This document shows, piece after piece, positions 1 through 7,083 of a stretch of DNA of 7,735 nucleotides (position 1 is its first letter; every line of letters starts with the position of its first letter). The DNA is from Gammaproteobacteria bacterium (GTDB lineage: Bacteria > Pseudomonadota > Gammaproteobacteria > SZUA-229): assembly GCA_021768055.1 (NCBI GenBank), contig JAASSE010000035.1, positions 1 to 7,735 of the forward strand, given 5' to 3'. The notes beneath the pieces were generated by a model. The model had not been told where the DNA came from and did no database searches. It saw nothing but the letters and a program-made list of their open reading frames with translations. A program made the position numbers and the translations under genes.

Positions 1-368
1 AGGCGATTGATACCGGCTGCACGGTAATCTGAAAACTTGTGTTGTTCAACAGTGCCCGGGTTGGCTTCGAGCGTGATTTCAATATCATCCATCAGTGCCG
101 TGCGCTGTCGTATTCCGTTGAGTATGTTTTCGATGGATCTTGCTTGAAACAGGCTGGGGGTACCGCCACCAAAGAAAATGCTGTGGATCTCGCGGTTATT
201 AACGATTTCCAGTTCCTGTTCAAGATCACACATCAAGGCTTCGAGGTACCCGACTTCATTCAATGTAGCGCCAGCCTGGTGTGAATTGAAATCACAGTAC
301 GGGCATTTGCGCACACACCAGGGTATGTGTACATAAAGTGCGAGTGGCGGAAATTGCATCGAATTCAT
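1..368 (-). CDS. hemW: HemW-type radical SAM protein (heme chaperone), N-terminal part
   Basis: This is the first 122 residues of a HemW-family protein; the rest lies beyond the left edge. HemW proteins (formerly called oxygen-independent coproporphyrinogen oxidase-like) are cytoplasmic radical SAM enzymes that bind heme and are thought to deliver it to respiratory enzymes. Visible here are LYVHIPWCVRKCPYCDF (residues 11-27) with the iron-sulfur cysteines C18, C22 and C25 in CxxxCxxC spacing, FFGGGTPS (65-72) for SAM binding, and EANPGT (101-106), all typical of HemW. The start is either the ATG at 366-368 or an in-frame ATG at 357-359; both lack a clear Shine-Dalgarno site. The gene begins only 4 nt after the apbE stop, so translation is probably coupled to apbE. 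True HemN has extra N-terminal sequence before this motif, which favours HemW. Confidence 0.9.
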   Translation of the reverse strand, partial: MNSMQFPPLALYVHIPWCVRKCPYCDFNSHQAGATLNEVGYLEALMCDLEQELEIVNNREIHSIFFGGGTPSLFQARSIENILNGIRQRTALMDDIEITLEANPGTVEQHKFSDYRAAGINR

Positions 369-372
369 CACG

Positions 373-1254
373 CTAGTTGATCCAGTAGTCTACGCCCTGT
401 GCTTGCAAAAAAGCTTCGGCGTTTTTGCCCTGTAGCAATGCCAGCGTGGACAGCATGCCGGCTTCAATACAGGTTGGAGCAGCCACACTGATCGTGTGCG
501 GCGGGTCTTCGATGGGCCAGCCGGTTTTCGGATTCAGCACATGACCATAGCGTTTGCCGTTTTTTTCAAGGTAACGGTGCGCATCGCCACTGGACGCCAG
601 CGCGCCCTGTTCAAGTTTAATCACACCGATGTCTGCAGAGGAATCACTGGTGAGGCGGCCGATGGTCCAGGGCTGTTTGTCTTTACGCGCGCAGGTGATG
701 GCAAGGTCGCCACCGAGATTGATCAGTACACTGGCATCGGTGTGTTGCTGCACCAGCTGAACGCAGCGGTCGACTGCATACTCTTTACCGACACCGCCCA
801 GATCAATTTCCATGTGTGGCTGCAGCCTGATATGTGGTTTTTCCCAGCTGACCTTGTGCCAGCCGATAGCGGGCAGCAGATCATCAATCTGCTGTTGCGA
901 TGGAATGTTATCGCTTTGATCAAACTTCCAGGCGCGACGGAGGATGCCGGAGGTGATGTCGAACATACCGTCACTCATGTCATAGAGCTGGTCGGAGAAA
1001 TCGAGCAGGCGTGCAGTCTCCTCATCGACTTCAACAGCATGCCCAGAAGCATGGTTGATCTGGTAGGTGATGTTGTCATCACGGTAGCGTGAGAACTTCT
1101 TTTCGATGCGCCAGGCCTCGCTCGCCACGGTTTTAAGGATGTTTTCCGCTTCGGCTTCGTCACTGGTTTCGGCAATGATCTCACAGGGACTGGCCATGGC
1201 CTTGAAGGAGCCGCGCCAGCTGTGATCTTGTCGTTGCAAGTCGACGGATTGCAT
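373..1254 (-). CDS. apbE: FAD:protein FMN transferase (ApbE family), no signal peptide
   Basis: ApbE enzymes use FAD and a divalent metal to attach FMN through a phosphoester bond to Ser/Thr of target proteins such as Na+-NQR and Rnf subunits. The 293-residue product shows the family blocks in order: MASPCEI (20-26), FSRYRDD (54-60), DITSG (99-103), DLGGVGKEYAVD (151-162), LINLGGD (177-183), ALASSGD (218-224), GHVLNPKTG (237-245, with the conserved H238) and EAGMLST (264-270). In most ApbE proteins I recall, the last block reads ADALAT with a metal-binding Asp; here Gly267 sits in that place and Thr270 is kept. There is no lipobox or signal peptide, unlike periplasmic ApbE lipoproteins, so the protein is probably cytoplasmic. 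The ATG at 1252-1254 has only a weak ribosome site, but the short leader before MASPCEI fits the family. hemW follows by 4 nt; no flavinylation target gene is in view. Confidence 0.9.
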   Translation of the reverse strand: MQSVDLQRQDHSWRGSFKAMASPCEIIAETSDEAEAENILKTVASEAWRIEKKFSRYRDDNITYQINHASGHAVEVDEETARLLDFSDQLYDMSDGMFDITSGILRRAWKFDQSDNIPSQQQIDDLLPAIGWHKVSWEKPHIRLQPHMEIDLGGVGKEYAVDRCVQLVQQHTDASVLINLGGDLAITCARKDKQPWTIGRLTSDSSADIGVIKLEQGALASSGDAHRYLEKNGKRYGHVLNPKTGWPIEDPPHTISVAAPTCIEAGMLSTLALLQGKNAEAFLQAQGVDYWIN

Positions 1255-1379
1255 GTGTTTAATGTTATTGCCTGCCAGAGGAGGAATCGGGTTAGGCCCG
1301 GGAAGAGGTTATTATCAGGCTATGCTGATGGATCTACAAATATTTGGGTTAAGGCGTGGGTGTTTGCTGCTGAAATAAA

Positions 1380-1409
1380 AACGGGTGCCGCTACTGCATG
1401 GCACCCGTT
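1380..1409 (-). terminator. Rho-independent terminator of the 36-residue protein gene
   Basis: A perfect 10-bp stem, AACGGGTGCC (1380-1389) with GGCACCCGTT (1400-1409), encloses a 10-nt loop. Read on the minus strand, the stem runs directly into TTTTTATTT, a good U tract. It lies 39 nt past the stop codon of the small gene at 1449-1559 and upstream of apbE. On the plus strand the trailing sequence (TCATTTAATATTTTT) is a poorer tail, and no plus-strand gene ends here, so minus-strand use is preferred. Confidence 0.88.
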
Positions 1410-1448
1410 CATTTAATATTTTTGCGCATTTGATTACTTCATGGTTTG

Positions 1449-1559
1449 TTATTTATCGGAATCGTATTTTGTGTTGTTCAAACCGACCAGTTTGATAATG
1501 GTAATAATCGTAACGGCGGCTACAACAACTGCTGAAATGGTTAATGCATCAAATGCCAT
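1449..1559 (-). CDS. Unrecognised 36-residue single-span membrane protein
   Basis: This short reading frame encodes 36 residues, beginning MAFDALTIS and ending NNTKYDSDK before a TAA stop. Residues 7-22 (TISAVVVAAVTIITII) are uninterrupted hydrophobic or small residues, continuing past Lys23 into LVGL, so the product is predicted to be one transmembrane helix with a short polar tail. Lysines at 23, 31 and 36 suggest the C terminus faces the cytoplasm. The coding call rests on context: AAGGAGA ends 5 nt before the ATG, a TATAAT hexamer lies about 50 nt further upstream, and a strong terminator follows 39 nt after the stop. Together they describe a monocistronic mRNA of roughly 230 nt. I do not recognise the family. 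Small subunits of respiratory or transport complexes look like this, but nothing next to it is an obvious partner. Both neighbours are on the same strand, yet the spacers and terminator argue for independent expression. Confidence 0.75.
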   Translation of the reverse strand: MAFDALTISAVVVAAVTIITIIKLVGLNNTKYDSDK

Positions 1560-1564
1560 AACAG

Positions 1565-1571
1565 TCTCCTT
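1565..1571 (-). promoter_or_regulatory. Strong Shine-Dalgarno site of the 36-residue protein gene
   Basis: On the minus strand AAGGAGA sits with its GGAG core 6 nt from the ATG at 1557-1559. This is the strongest ribosome binding site in the window and is the main reason to accept so short a gene. Confidence 0.8.
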
Positions 1572-1610
1572 TATATAAAAGTAAGTCAGAATATAAGACA
1601 ATACTAATTA

Positions 1611-1640
1611 ATTATAGTTCATCTATTTCTGCACTGACGA
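1611..1640 (-). promoter_or_regulatory. Putative sigma-70 promoter of the 36-residue protein gene
   Basis: On the minus strand an exact TATAAT (-10) lies at 1611-1616. An 18-nt spacer separates it from TCGTCA (1635-1640), a 4 of 6 match to TTGACA. Transcription would begin near 1604, giving a leader of about 45 AT-rich nucleotides. The -10 is convincing; the -35 is only fair. Confidence 0.45.
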
Positions 1641-1748
1641 GGCCCGGAGCAGCACTTTGGATTGGGAAAAATAATCTTTAAAATCAGCTAGATATGTGTT
1701 ATCTGGTGGTAGCGGGAATGACTCTTGTTCGCAACTCTACGACAAGGC
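1641..1748. other. AT-rich spacer after the permease gene, no gene seen
   Basis: This stretch separates the permease stop codon from the promoter of the small membrane protein gene. I find no reading frame with a ribosome site and no hairpin with a U tract, so how permease transcripts end here is not visible. Read-through into the small gene is possible. The similar spacer at 1255-1379 between the terminator and apbE also shows no gene and no convincing promoter. Confidence 0.5.
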
Positions 1749-3101
1749 CTAGGCGGTGTGTTGCTGGCGGGCATGCCGCATTAAATACAGGATCAGCAGG
1801 ATCGCCGGCACGCCGAGCAGAGCGCTGTAGATAAAGAAAAACACGTAGCCATTGGCATCGACGATTTCACCCGAAAAACCGCCGATAAACTTGGCCGGTA
1901 ACAGCATCAGCGAGCTGAACAGTGCGTACTGGGTCGCGGTATAGGCCTTGTTGGTCAGCCCCGACAGGTAGGCGATAAACGCCGAACCGGCCATGCCGCC
2001 GCTGAGATTGTCGGCAGCGACCACGGTGGCCAGCATGATCACGTCCGGTGGCAGCAGTGCAATGGTCACGAACAGCAGGTTGGTCAGTATCACCAGCACA
2101 GCGCCAGCCATCAATATGGGCAGCACGCCAAAACGAATCACTAGCGATCCGCCCAGCAAGGCGCCGGCGATGGTAATAAACGGGCCGACGGTTTTGGTGA
2201 CCACGCCAATATCGAGATCACTGAAGCCGACATCCACGTACAGCGGGTTGGCCATCACGCCCATGGTGATATCACTGATTCTGAACAGGCCGATGAACAA
2301 CAGTATCACCAGTGCAAACTTGCCGTTGCGGCTGAAAAACTCAGTAAACGGACAGACCACTGCACCGATAAACCAGGCATAGGCTGCGCGCACGCTGTCA
2401 GGCAAGTGTGCGGAATTTTCCAGGAAGTGAATCACTTTCTCTTCCCGTTTCCAGGTGTCGCGGGAAATCACGTGCTCGGGTTCCGGAATAATCAGCGTGG
2501 TGGCAATACCGACAAACATGAACATCGCGAGCACGGTGTACGCGAACGGCCAGGAATAAAAATGCGCCAGCGAAAACGCACCGCCGCCGGCGAGCAGCAT
2601 GCCGATGCGGTAGCCGATCTGATAGGTTGCCGCCATGGCGCCCTGCGTTTCGTTCGGCATGGCCTCGATGCGCCATGCATCAATGGAGATATCCTGTGTC
2701 GCGGATGAAAATGCCACCAGTAGTGCGGCGTAAACAAGCAATTCCAGGTGGGTGAGCGGATTACTCGATGCCATTACCAGCAAACCGCAAATCACACCGG
2801 TTTGGGCCAGCAGCATCCAGCTGCGGCGTTGCCCGAAGATACCGCCGATAACGGGCAGGCGCAGGCGGTCGACCAGCGGTGACCAGGTGAATTTCAATCC
2901 ATACAACAGCGCAACCCAGCTGATGTAGCCGATGGTGGTTTTGTCGATGCCTTCCCTGGCCAGCCAGCCTGAAAGAGTGCCGAATACCAGTAACAAGGGC
3001 AGCCCGGCTGAAAACCCTAGAAACAGCATCGCCAGCACCCGCGGTTGCCGGTAAACCAGCACCGCATCGAGCCAGCTTTTATGCGTTTCGGCTGTACTCA
3101 T
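1749..3101 (-). CDS. ampG: AmpG-like muropeptide permease (major facilitator superfamily)
   Basis: AmpG imports anhydro-muropeptides released from peptidoglycan into the cytoplasm for recycling. The 450-residue product is very hydrophobic with many membrane spans. It carries the segments I know from E. coli AmpG: FSAGLPLLLVFGTLSGWL (30-47), a TIGYISW block, GLKFTWSPLVDR (68-79), GQRRSWML (90-97), SSATQDISIDAWR (132-144) and DNLSGGMAGSAFIAYLSGL (364-382), followed by NKAYTATQYAL (384-394). A polar cytoplasmic loop lies around residues 207-237. It is about 40 residues shorter than E. coli AmpG (491), mainly at the C-terminal end. Its ATG overlaps the xth TGA stop in ATGA, so it is translated with xth and has no ribosome site of its own that I can see. 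The family is secure; the exact substrate is inferred, since related permeases with other cargo exist. Confidence 0.82.
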   Translation of the reverse strand: MSTAETHKSWLDAVLVYRQPRVLAMLFLGFSAGLPLLLVFGTLSGWLAREGIDKTTIGYISWVALLYGLKFTWSPLVDRLRLPVIGGIFGQRRSWMLLAQTGVICGLLVMASSNPLTHLELLVYAALLVAFSSATQDISIDAWRIEAMPNETQGAMAATYQIGYRIGMLLAGGGAFSLAHFYSWPFAYTVLAMFMFVGIATTLIIPEPEHVISRDTWKREEKVIHFLENSAHLPDSVRAAYAWFIGAVVCPFTEFFSRNGKFALVILLFIGLFRISDITMGVMANPLYVDVGFSDLDIGVVTKTVGPFITIAGALLGGSLVIRFGVLPILMAGAVLVILTNLLFVTIALLPPDVIMLATVVAADNLSGGMAGSAFIAYLSGLTNKAYTATQYALFSSLMLLPAKFIGGFSGEIVDANGYVFFFIYSALLGVPAILLILYLMRHARQQHTA

Positions 3102-3877
3102 TTCAGCTTGTAGTCATAGTCGATAATCAGTGGTGCATGATCGGAAAAGCGTTCGTCCTTGTAAATACTGGCGGCCTTGACCAGTGGTGCCAGTTTGGGA
3201 GTGATCACCTGGTAATCGATGCGCCAGCCGGTATTGTTGGCCCAGGCCTGCCCGCGGTTTGACCACCAGGTGTATTGATGTTCCTCCTGGTTGACCACGC
3301 GGAATGCGTCGACGAACCCGGCTTCGTCGAACAGGACGTCCATCCAGGCGCGCTCTTCGGGCAGGAAACCGGAGTTTTTCTGGTTGCTGCGCCAGTTTTT
3401 AATATCAATCTTCTTGTGGGCAATATTCCAGTCACCGCAGATAATGAATTCACGGCGTTTTCGTCGCAGGCTTTGCAGGTACGGCATGAAGCGGTCCATG
3501 AAATCAAACTTGATTGCCTGGCGTTCTTCACTGGAGGAACCCGAGTGCATGTACAGCGAAATTATGCTGAGTTTTTCGTACTGGAATTCAATATAGCGGC
3601 CTTCGATATCTATGTCGTGCCAGCCGATGCCCTTGATGACCTTTTTGGGTGTTACCTTGCTGTAGATGGCGACACCGCTGTAGCCTTTTTTCTCGGCATC
3701 ATGGTATTCGCAGAAGTAACCTTTGGGTTTGAATTGATCGTGGCTTAACTGATCTTCCTGTGCCTTGGTTTCCTGGATACAAATGACATCGGCTTTTGTT
3801 TTGGCCAGCCATTCATAAAAACCTTTTTTTGCAGCAGAGCGGATGCCATTGGTATTGATCGTTATTATGCGCATCAT
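3098..3877 (-). CDS. xth: Exodeoxyribonuclease III, Crc-related lineage with intact active site
   Basis: The 259-residue product is an exonuclease III / AP endonuclease, which cuts DNA 5' to abasic sites and degrades 3' ends during base excision repair. By alignment with E. coli XthA the catalytic set is present: N8 (in TINTNG), E36 (IQETK), Y109 (LYMHSGS), D149 and N151 (GDWNIAH), D221 (DYQ), and D246-H247 (FSDHAPL). The stretch RRKRREFIICGD (138-149), the KNWR and ERAW blocks, GWRIDYQ (217-223) and the ending close to IIDYDYKL resemble Pseudomonas Crc, which from memory has the same length. Crc has lost several of these catalytic residues; this protein has not, so nuclease activity is expected. 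The start is ATGATG at 3872-3877 with a poor ribosome site; either Met could be used. It overlaps the AmpG-like gene by 4 nt and is divergent from pyrE. Confidence 0.92.
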   Translation of the reverse strand: MMRIITINTNGIRSAAKKGFYEWLAKTKADVICIQETKAQEDQLSHDQFKPKGYFCEYHDAEKKGYSGVAIYSKVTPKKVIKGIGWHDIDIEGRYIEFQYEKLSIISLYMHSGSSSEERQAIKFDFMDRFMPYLQSLRRKRREFIICGDWNIAHKKIDIKNWRSNQKNSGFLPEERAWMDVLFDEAGFVDAFRVVNQEEHQYTWWSNRGQAWANNTGWRIDYQVITPKLAPLVKAASIYKDERFSDHAPLIIDYDYKLK

Positions 3878-3965
3878 CGTTTCATGATTTTTATTGAAGC
3901 GTTATGATACGCGTGCGTAAACGCGCTTACCACAAAAACCGGCGAATATTCGAAACACGAGGGCC
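3878..3965. promoter_or_regulatory. Divergent xth/pyrE promoter region
   Basis: These 88 nt must carry the promoters of both xth (leftward) and pyrE (rightward). A near-consensus -10 for pyrE, TATGAT (3903-3908), is flanked by GCGT and ACGC in inverted orientation (3899-3902 and 3909-3912). More GCGT/ACGC copies follow at 3911-3914, 3915-3918 and 3921-3924. A perfect 10-bp palindrome CGAATATTCG lies at 3943-3952. No strong -35 is evident on either strand. The pyrE ribosome site is GAGGG at 3959-3963, unusually close to the ATG. I see no hairpin with a U tract, so no E. coli-type pyrE attenuator is supported. Confidence 0.4.
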
Positions 3966-4607
3966 ATGCAGGAAAATCAAACGCAATTCATCGAGCTTGC
4001 ACTGGCTAACGATGTTCTCAGGTTTGGTGAATTCACCCTGAAGTCCGGTCGTGTCAGTCCGTATTTCTTCAACGCCGGTCTGTTCAATACGGGTGCTGCG
4101 CTGGCGCAGCTCGGTGCCTGTTATGCGCAGGCCATCGTCGACCATGGCTTGCAGTATGATCTTGTGTTCGGGCCCGCTTACAAGGGAATTCCGCTGGTTT
4201 CGGCCACAACCGTTGCCTTGTCCGTACATCACGGTATCGACAAGCCGTTCGCGTTCAATCGCAAGGAAGCCAAGGGCCACGGCGAAGGTGGCAACATTAT
4301 CGGTGCTGACATTCACGGGCAGGTATTGATTATCGATGACGTCATCACCGCGGGTACCGCTATTCGTGAAGCCATCGATATCATCCGTGATGAAGGCGGG
4401 CAGGCCGCGGGCATACTGATCGCGCTGGACCGGCAGGAAAAAGGCCAGGGTGACATGTCAGCGATTCAGGAAGTACAGGCCGAGTTCGGTATAACGGTGC
4501 ACAGCATCATCACCATGGCCGACCTGATCGAGTATATCCAGGCTGATGAAAACTACAGCCGTTACCTGGGCGCGATGCAGCAATACCGGGAAACATACGG
4601 AATTTGA
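3966..4607 (+). CDS. pyrE: Orotate phosphoribosyltransferase
   Basis: PyrE transfers the phosphoribosyl group of PRPP to orotate, giving OMP, the fifth step of UMP synthesis in the cytoplasm. The product has 213 residues, the same as E. coli PyrE, and is alike from end to end. It shows [19 protein letters not shown] (20-38) with K26 and the two Phe of the orotate site, GPAYKGIPL (69-77) with K73, the flexible catalytic loop [12 protein letters not shown] (98-109) with R99, K100, K103 and H105, and the PRPP motif [12 protein letters not shown] (121-132). The ATG at 3966 is preceded by GAGGG and matches the family start. It is divergent from xth, a pairing also found for pyrE and crc in Pseudomonas, and convergent with the exporter gene, whose stop is 8 nt away. 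No intrinsic terminator fits in that gap. Confidence 0.97.
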   Translation: MQENQTQFIELALANDVLRFGEFTLKSGRVSPYFFNAGLFNTGAALAQLGACYAQAIVDHGLQYDLVFGPAYKGIPLVSATTVALSVHHGIDKPFAFNRKEAKGHGEGGNIIGADIHGQVLIIDDVITAGTAIREAIDIIRDEGGQAAGILIALDRQEKGQGDMSAIQEVQAEFGITVHSIITMADLIEYIQADENYSRYLGAMQQYRETYGI

Positions 4608-4615
4608 TGCGGCGA

Positions 4616-5365
4616 TCAGCCGATAATCAGTTTTAAACCAATCAGCATCGTCACCGCCTCGAACGCGCGCTTGATCAGCTTGTTACCTTTGACGATAGCG
4701 AGGTGTGCACCGAGGTAGCCGCCGAGTACCGAACCCAGCAGCAGTGCCGGCAGCCATAGCCAGTAGATTTCACCGAGCAGGCCGAGGGTGATGGCGCCGG
4801 CACCGTTCCAGAACAGGCCGACCAGTACCAGGGTATAGGCCACCGCGCGTTTGTAGTCCATGCCGAACCAGCGGATCAACCAGAGGGTGACGAACAGGCC
4901 GGTGCCCGAAGTCAGTGAGCCGTTGAGGATGCCGATCATGAACAGCACCAGGCCGCCGACGGTGTAGCCATGCCGGTCGCGGTGGGTAGCGATGTGCTGC
5001 TGGCCCAGCTGGGGCGAGAGGATAGAATAAACGCCCAGACCCATGGTGAGCACGCCGAGGGCGACCTGGGCCGAGCGGTCGGGGACCTGGAGTATGACGC
5101 TGGCACCCAGCACCACCCCGGGCAGGCCGGCGACTACCATGAAAATCGCGAACTGCCGCTCCAGATGGCTTTCGCGCATGTGCCGCGTGGTGGCACCGAT
5201 ACCAAGCGCGATGGTGGCGACTTTGTGTGTCGCCAGCGCCACTCCGAAGGGGAGCCCGAGAAAGATCAGAACCGGCAGCTGGATCAGGCCTGCGCCGCCG
5301 CCGGACAATGCGGAAAATATATTGGCCAGCAGCGAAATAAAAAAAATCAGCAGGTGTTCGAACAT
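4616..5365 (-). CDS. TauE/SafE (TSUP) family membrane transporter
   Basis: This 249-residue inner-membrane protein belongs to the TSUP family, whose members move sulfite, sulfoacetate, thiosulfate and other organic or sulfur anions. Both halves carry the glycine-rich signature of the internally duplicated family: SALSGGGAGLIQLPVLIF (18-35) in the first span pair and GILNGSLTSGTGLFVTL (145-161) in the second. ATHK (45-48) after the first signature is also typical. I count about seven or eight hydrophobic segments, with a polar loop around residues 119-134. Length is normal for the family. The ATG at 5363-5365 has no clear ribosome site, and no other in-frame start lies just upstream. It is convergent with pyrE and divergent from the DUF4124 gene. 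No sulfur or taurine gene lies nearby, so the substrate cannot be named. Confidence 0.88.
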   Translation of the reverse strand: MFEHLLIFFISLLANIFSALSGGGAGLIQLPVLIFLGLPFGVALATHKVATIALGIGATTRHMRESHLERQFAIFMVVAGLPGVVLGASVILQVPDRSAQVALGVLTMGLGVYSILSPQLGQQHIATHRDRHGYTVGGLVLFMIGILNGSLTSGTGLFVTLWLIRWFGMDYKRAVAYTLVLVGLFWNGAGAITLGLLGEIYWLWLPALLLGSVLGGYLGAHLAIVKGNKLIKRAFEAVTMLIGLKLIIG

Positions 5366-5401
5366 GGGCCATGGCGGGTTGTCAGAAGATGCATTCTGCC
5401 A

Positions 5402-5417
5402 CAGTATGACTATACTG
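5402..5417. promoter_or_regulatory. Perfect dyad CAGTAT-GACT-ATACTG in a divergent promoter region
   Basis: A perfect 6-bp inverted repeat with a 4-nt centre lies between the divergent exporter and DUF4124 genes. It overlaps TATACT (5411-5416), a good -10 hexamer for the plus strand, and TATAGT on the minus strand (5409-5414). TTGTCA (5379-5384), a 5 of 6 match to a -35, lies upstream, but at 26 nt from TATACT it is too far for a standard promoter. The dyad could be an operator, or just the mirror image of two -10 elements. Confidence 0.4.
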
Positions 5418-5474
5418 AAAGATGTCAGGAACAGACCCTGTAGACTATCCTTTAGGTATCAATCGAGGTTAAGA

Positions 5475-6164
5475 ATGCGAGTTTCCCTGTTAACTGTTTT
5501 ACTGCTACCCACCCTGTTTGCTTCAGCTGTCGAAGCCAAGCTGTATCGCTGGGAAGATGAATATGGCAACGTTCATTATGGCGACAAGGTGCCCGCCAAG
5601 TATCTCAAAAAGGAACATAAGGAGCTGAATGAGCAGGGCACCCTGGTCAAGGAGCACGACCGTGCGATGACAGCCGAGGAAAAGAAGGCAAAGCGCGAGG
5701 CGGAAGAAGAGAAAAGGCGGCTGGAAAACGAGAGGCGGGCACAGGCTCTGCGCGACCGAGTGCTCACAGATACCTACACCACCGAGCGTGACCTGATAGC
5801 CGCTCGTGATGCCCGGCTCGATGCGATCGACTCGCAGCTGCAGCTATCAAGAGAGCTGATCAAAAACACAGAAATCAAGCTCAAAAATACCCAGCAGCTG
5901 ATTGAAAACACCAAGGCTCAGGGCCTGGTGGTGCCTGAGGCAACTTATCACAAGCTGGAGCGCGAAAAACTGGCGCTTGCCAACCACAAAGGACTGCAGG
6001 AAGGCCACATGATCAAACGCGAAGAAGTCATCAAGCAGTTTGACGATTATATCAAGCGCTTTCGCGAGTTAATGGCCGAGAAAAACAAAAAGCGTGAGGC
6101 TTACGAAAAACGCAAGCTGGCACGTGAGAGAGCCGCCAAGGGACTTCCGCCGTTGGAACAATAA
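5475..6164 (+). CDS. Exported DUF4124-domain coiled-coil protein
   Basis: The 229-residue product begins with a signal peptide (hydrophobic LLTVLLLPTLFASAV at 5-19, likely cut after VEA at 21). A short DUF4124 module follows at once: KLYRWEDEYGNVHYGDKVP (22-40), a W/Y/G pattern known from many gammaproteobacterial envelope proteins of unknown function. The remainder (about 60-220) is a highly charged Lys/Glu/Arg-rich helix with coiled-coil character, broken near GLVVPEAT (150-157); it contains a TYTTERDLIAARDARL block (100-115). The ATG at 5475 was chosen because GAGG lies 6 nt upstream (5465-5468) and the signal peptide starts there. The frame stays open upstream to 5043, but that part overlaps the exporter gene on the other strand. 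The protein is probably periplasmic. Its function is unknown. The stop codon directly abuts that of argB. Confidence 0.85.
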   Translation: MRVSLLTVLLLPTLFASAVEAKLYRWEDEYGNVHYGDKVPAKYLKKEHKELNEQGTLVKEHDRAMTAEEKKAKREAEEEKRRLENERRAQALRDRVLTDTYTTERDLIAARDARLDAIDSQLQLSRELIKNTEIKLKNTQQLIENTKAQGLVVPEATYHKLEREKLALANHKGLQEGHMIKREEVIKQFDDYIKRFRELMAEKNKKREAYEKRKLARERAAKGLPPLEQ

Positions 6165-7055
<891 letters not shown>

Positions 7056-7058
7056 TTA

Positions 7059-7062
7059 CTCC
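7059..7062 (-). promoter_or_regulatory. argB: Ribosome binding site that sets the argB GTG start
   Basis: On the minus strand GGAG is followed by TAACTC and then GTG (7050-7052), a 6-nt spacing. The ATG overlapping this GGAG opens a frame that stops at once (ATG GAG TAA). The GTG gives the N-terminal helix expected of this ArgB type. Confidence 0.7.
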
Positions 7063-7083
7063 ATATTTTTTAATCTTATTTAC

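Noticed and set aside
496..1092. 198-codon open frame on the plus strand inside apbE
   Set aside because: It is antisense to a clear ApbE protein with all family motifs. It shows no ribosome site or recognisable motif and reads as a codon-bias shadow.
1222..1416. 64-codon plus-strand frame across the apbE start and terminator
   Set aside because: It runs through the terminator stem, overlaps the apbE N terminus and has no ribosome site or motif.
3275..3748. 157-codon plus-strand frame inside xth
   Set aside because: It is antisense to xth with complete catalytic residues and has no independent support.
4608..4633. Short hairpin CGGC-GATCA-GCCG (4610-4622) as a shared pyrE/exporter terminator
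   Set aside because: The stem is only 4 bp and is not followed by a U tract on either strand.
4770..5372. 200-codon minus-strand frame rich in Arg, Pro and His
   Set aside because: It is a shifted frame of the exporter gene. Its composition is typical of an out-of-frame reading of GC-rich DNA.
5043..5474. Upstream extension of the DUF4124 frame, adding 144 residues
   Set aside because: The extension lies mostly on the opposite strand of the TSUP exporter gene and is low in sense. The signal peptide and GAGG ribosome site place the start at 5475.
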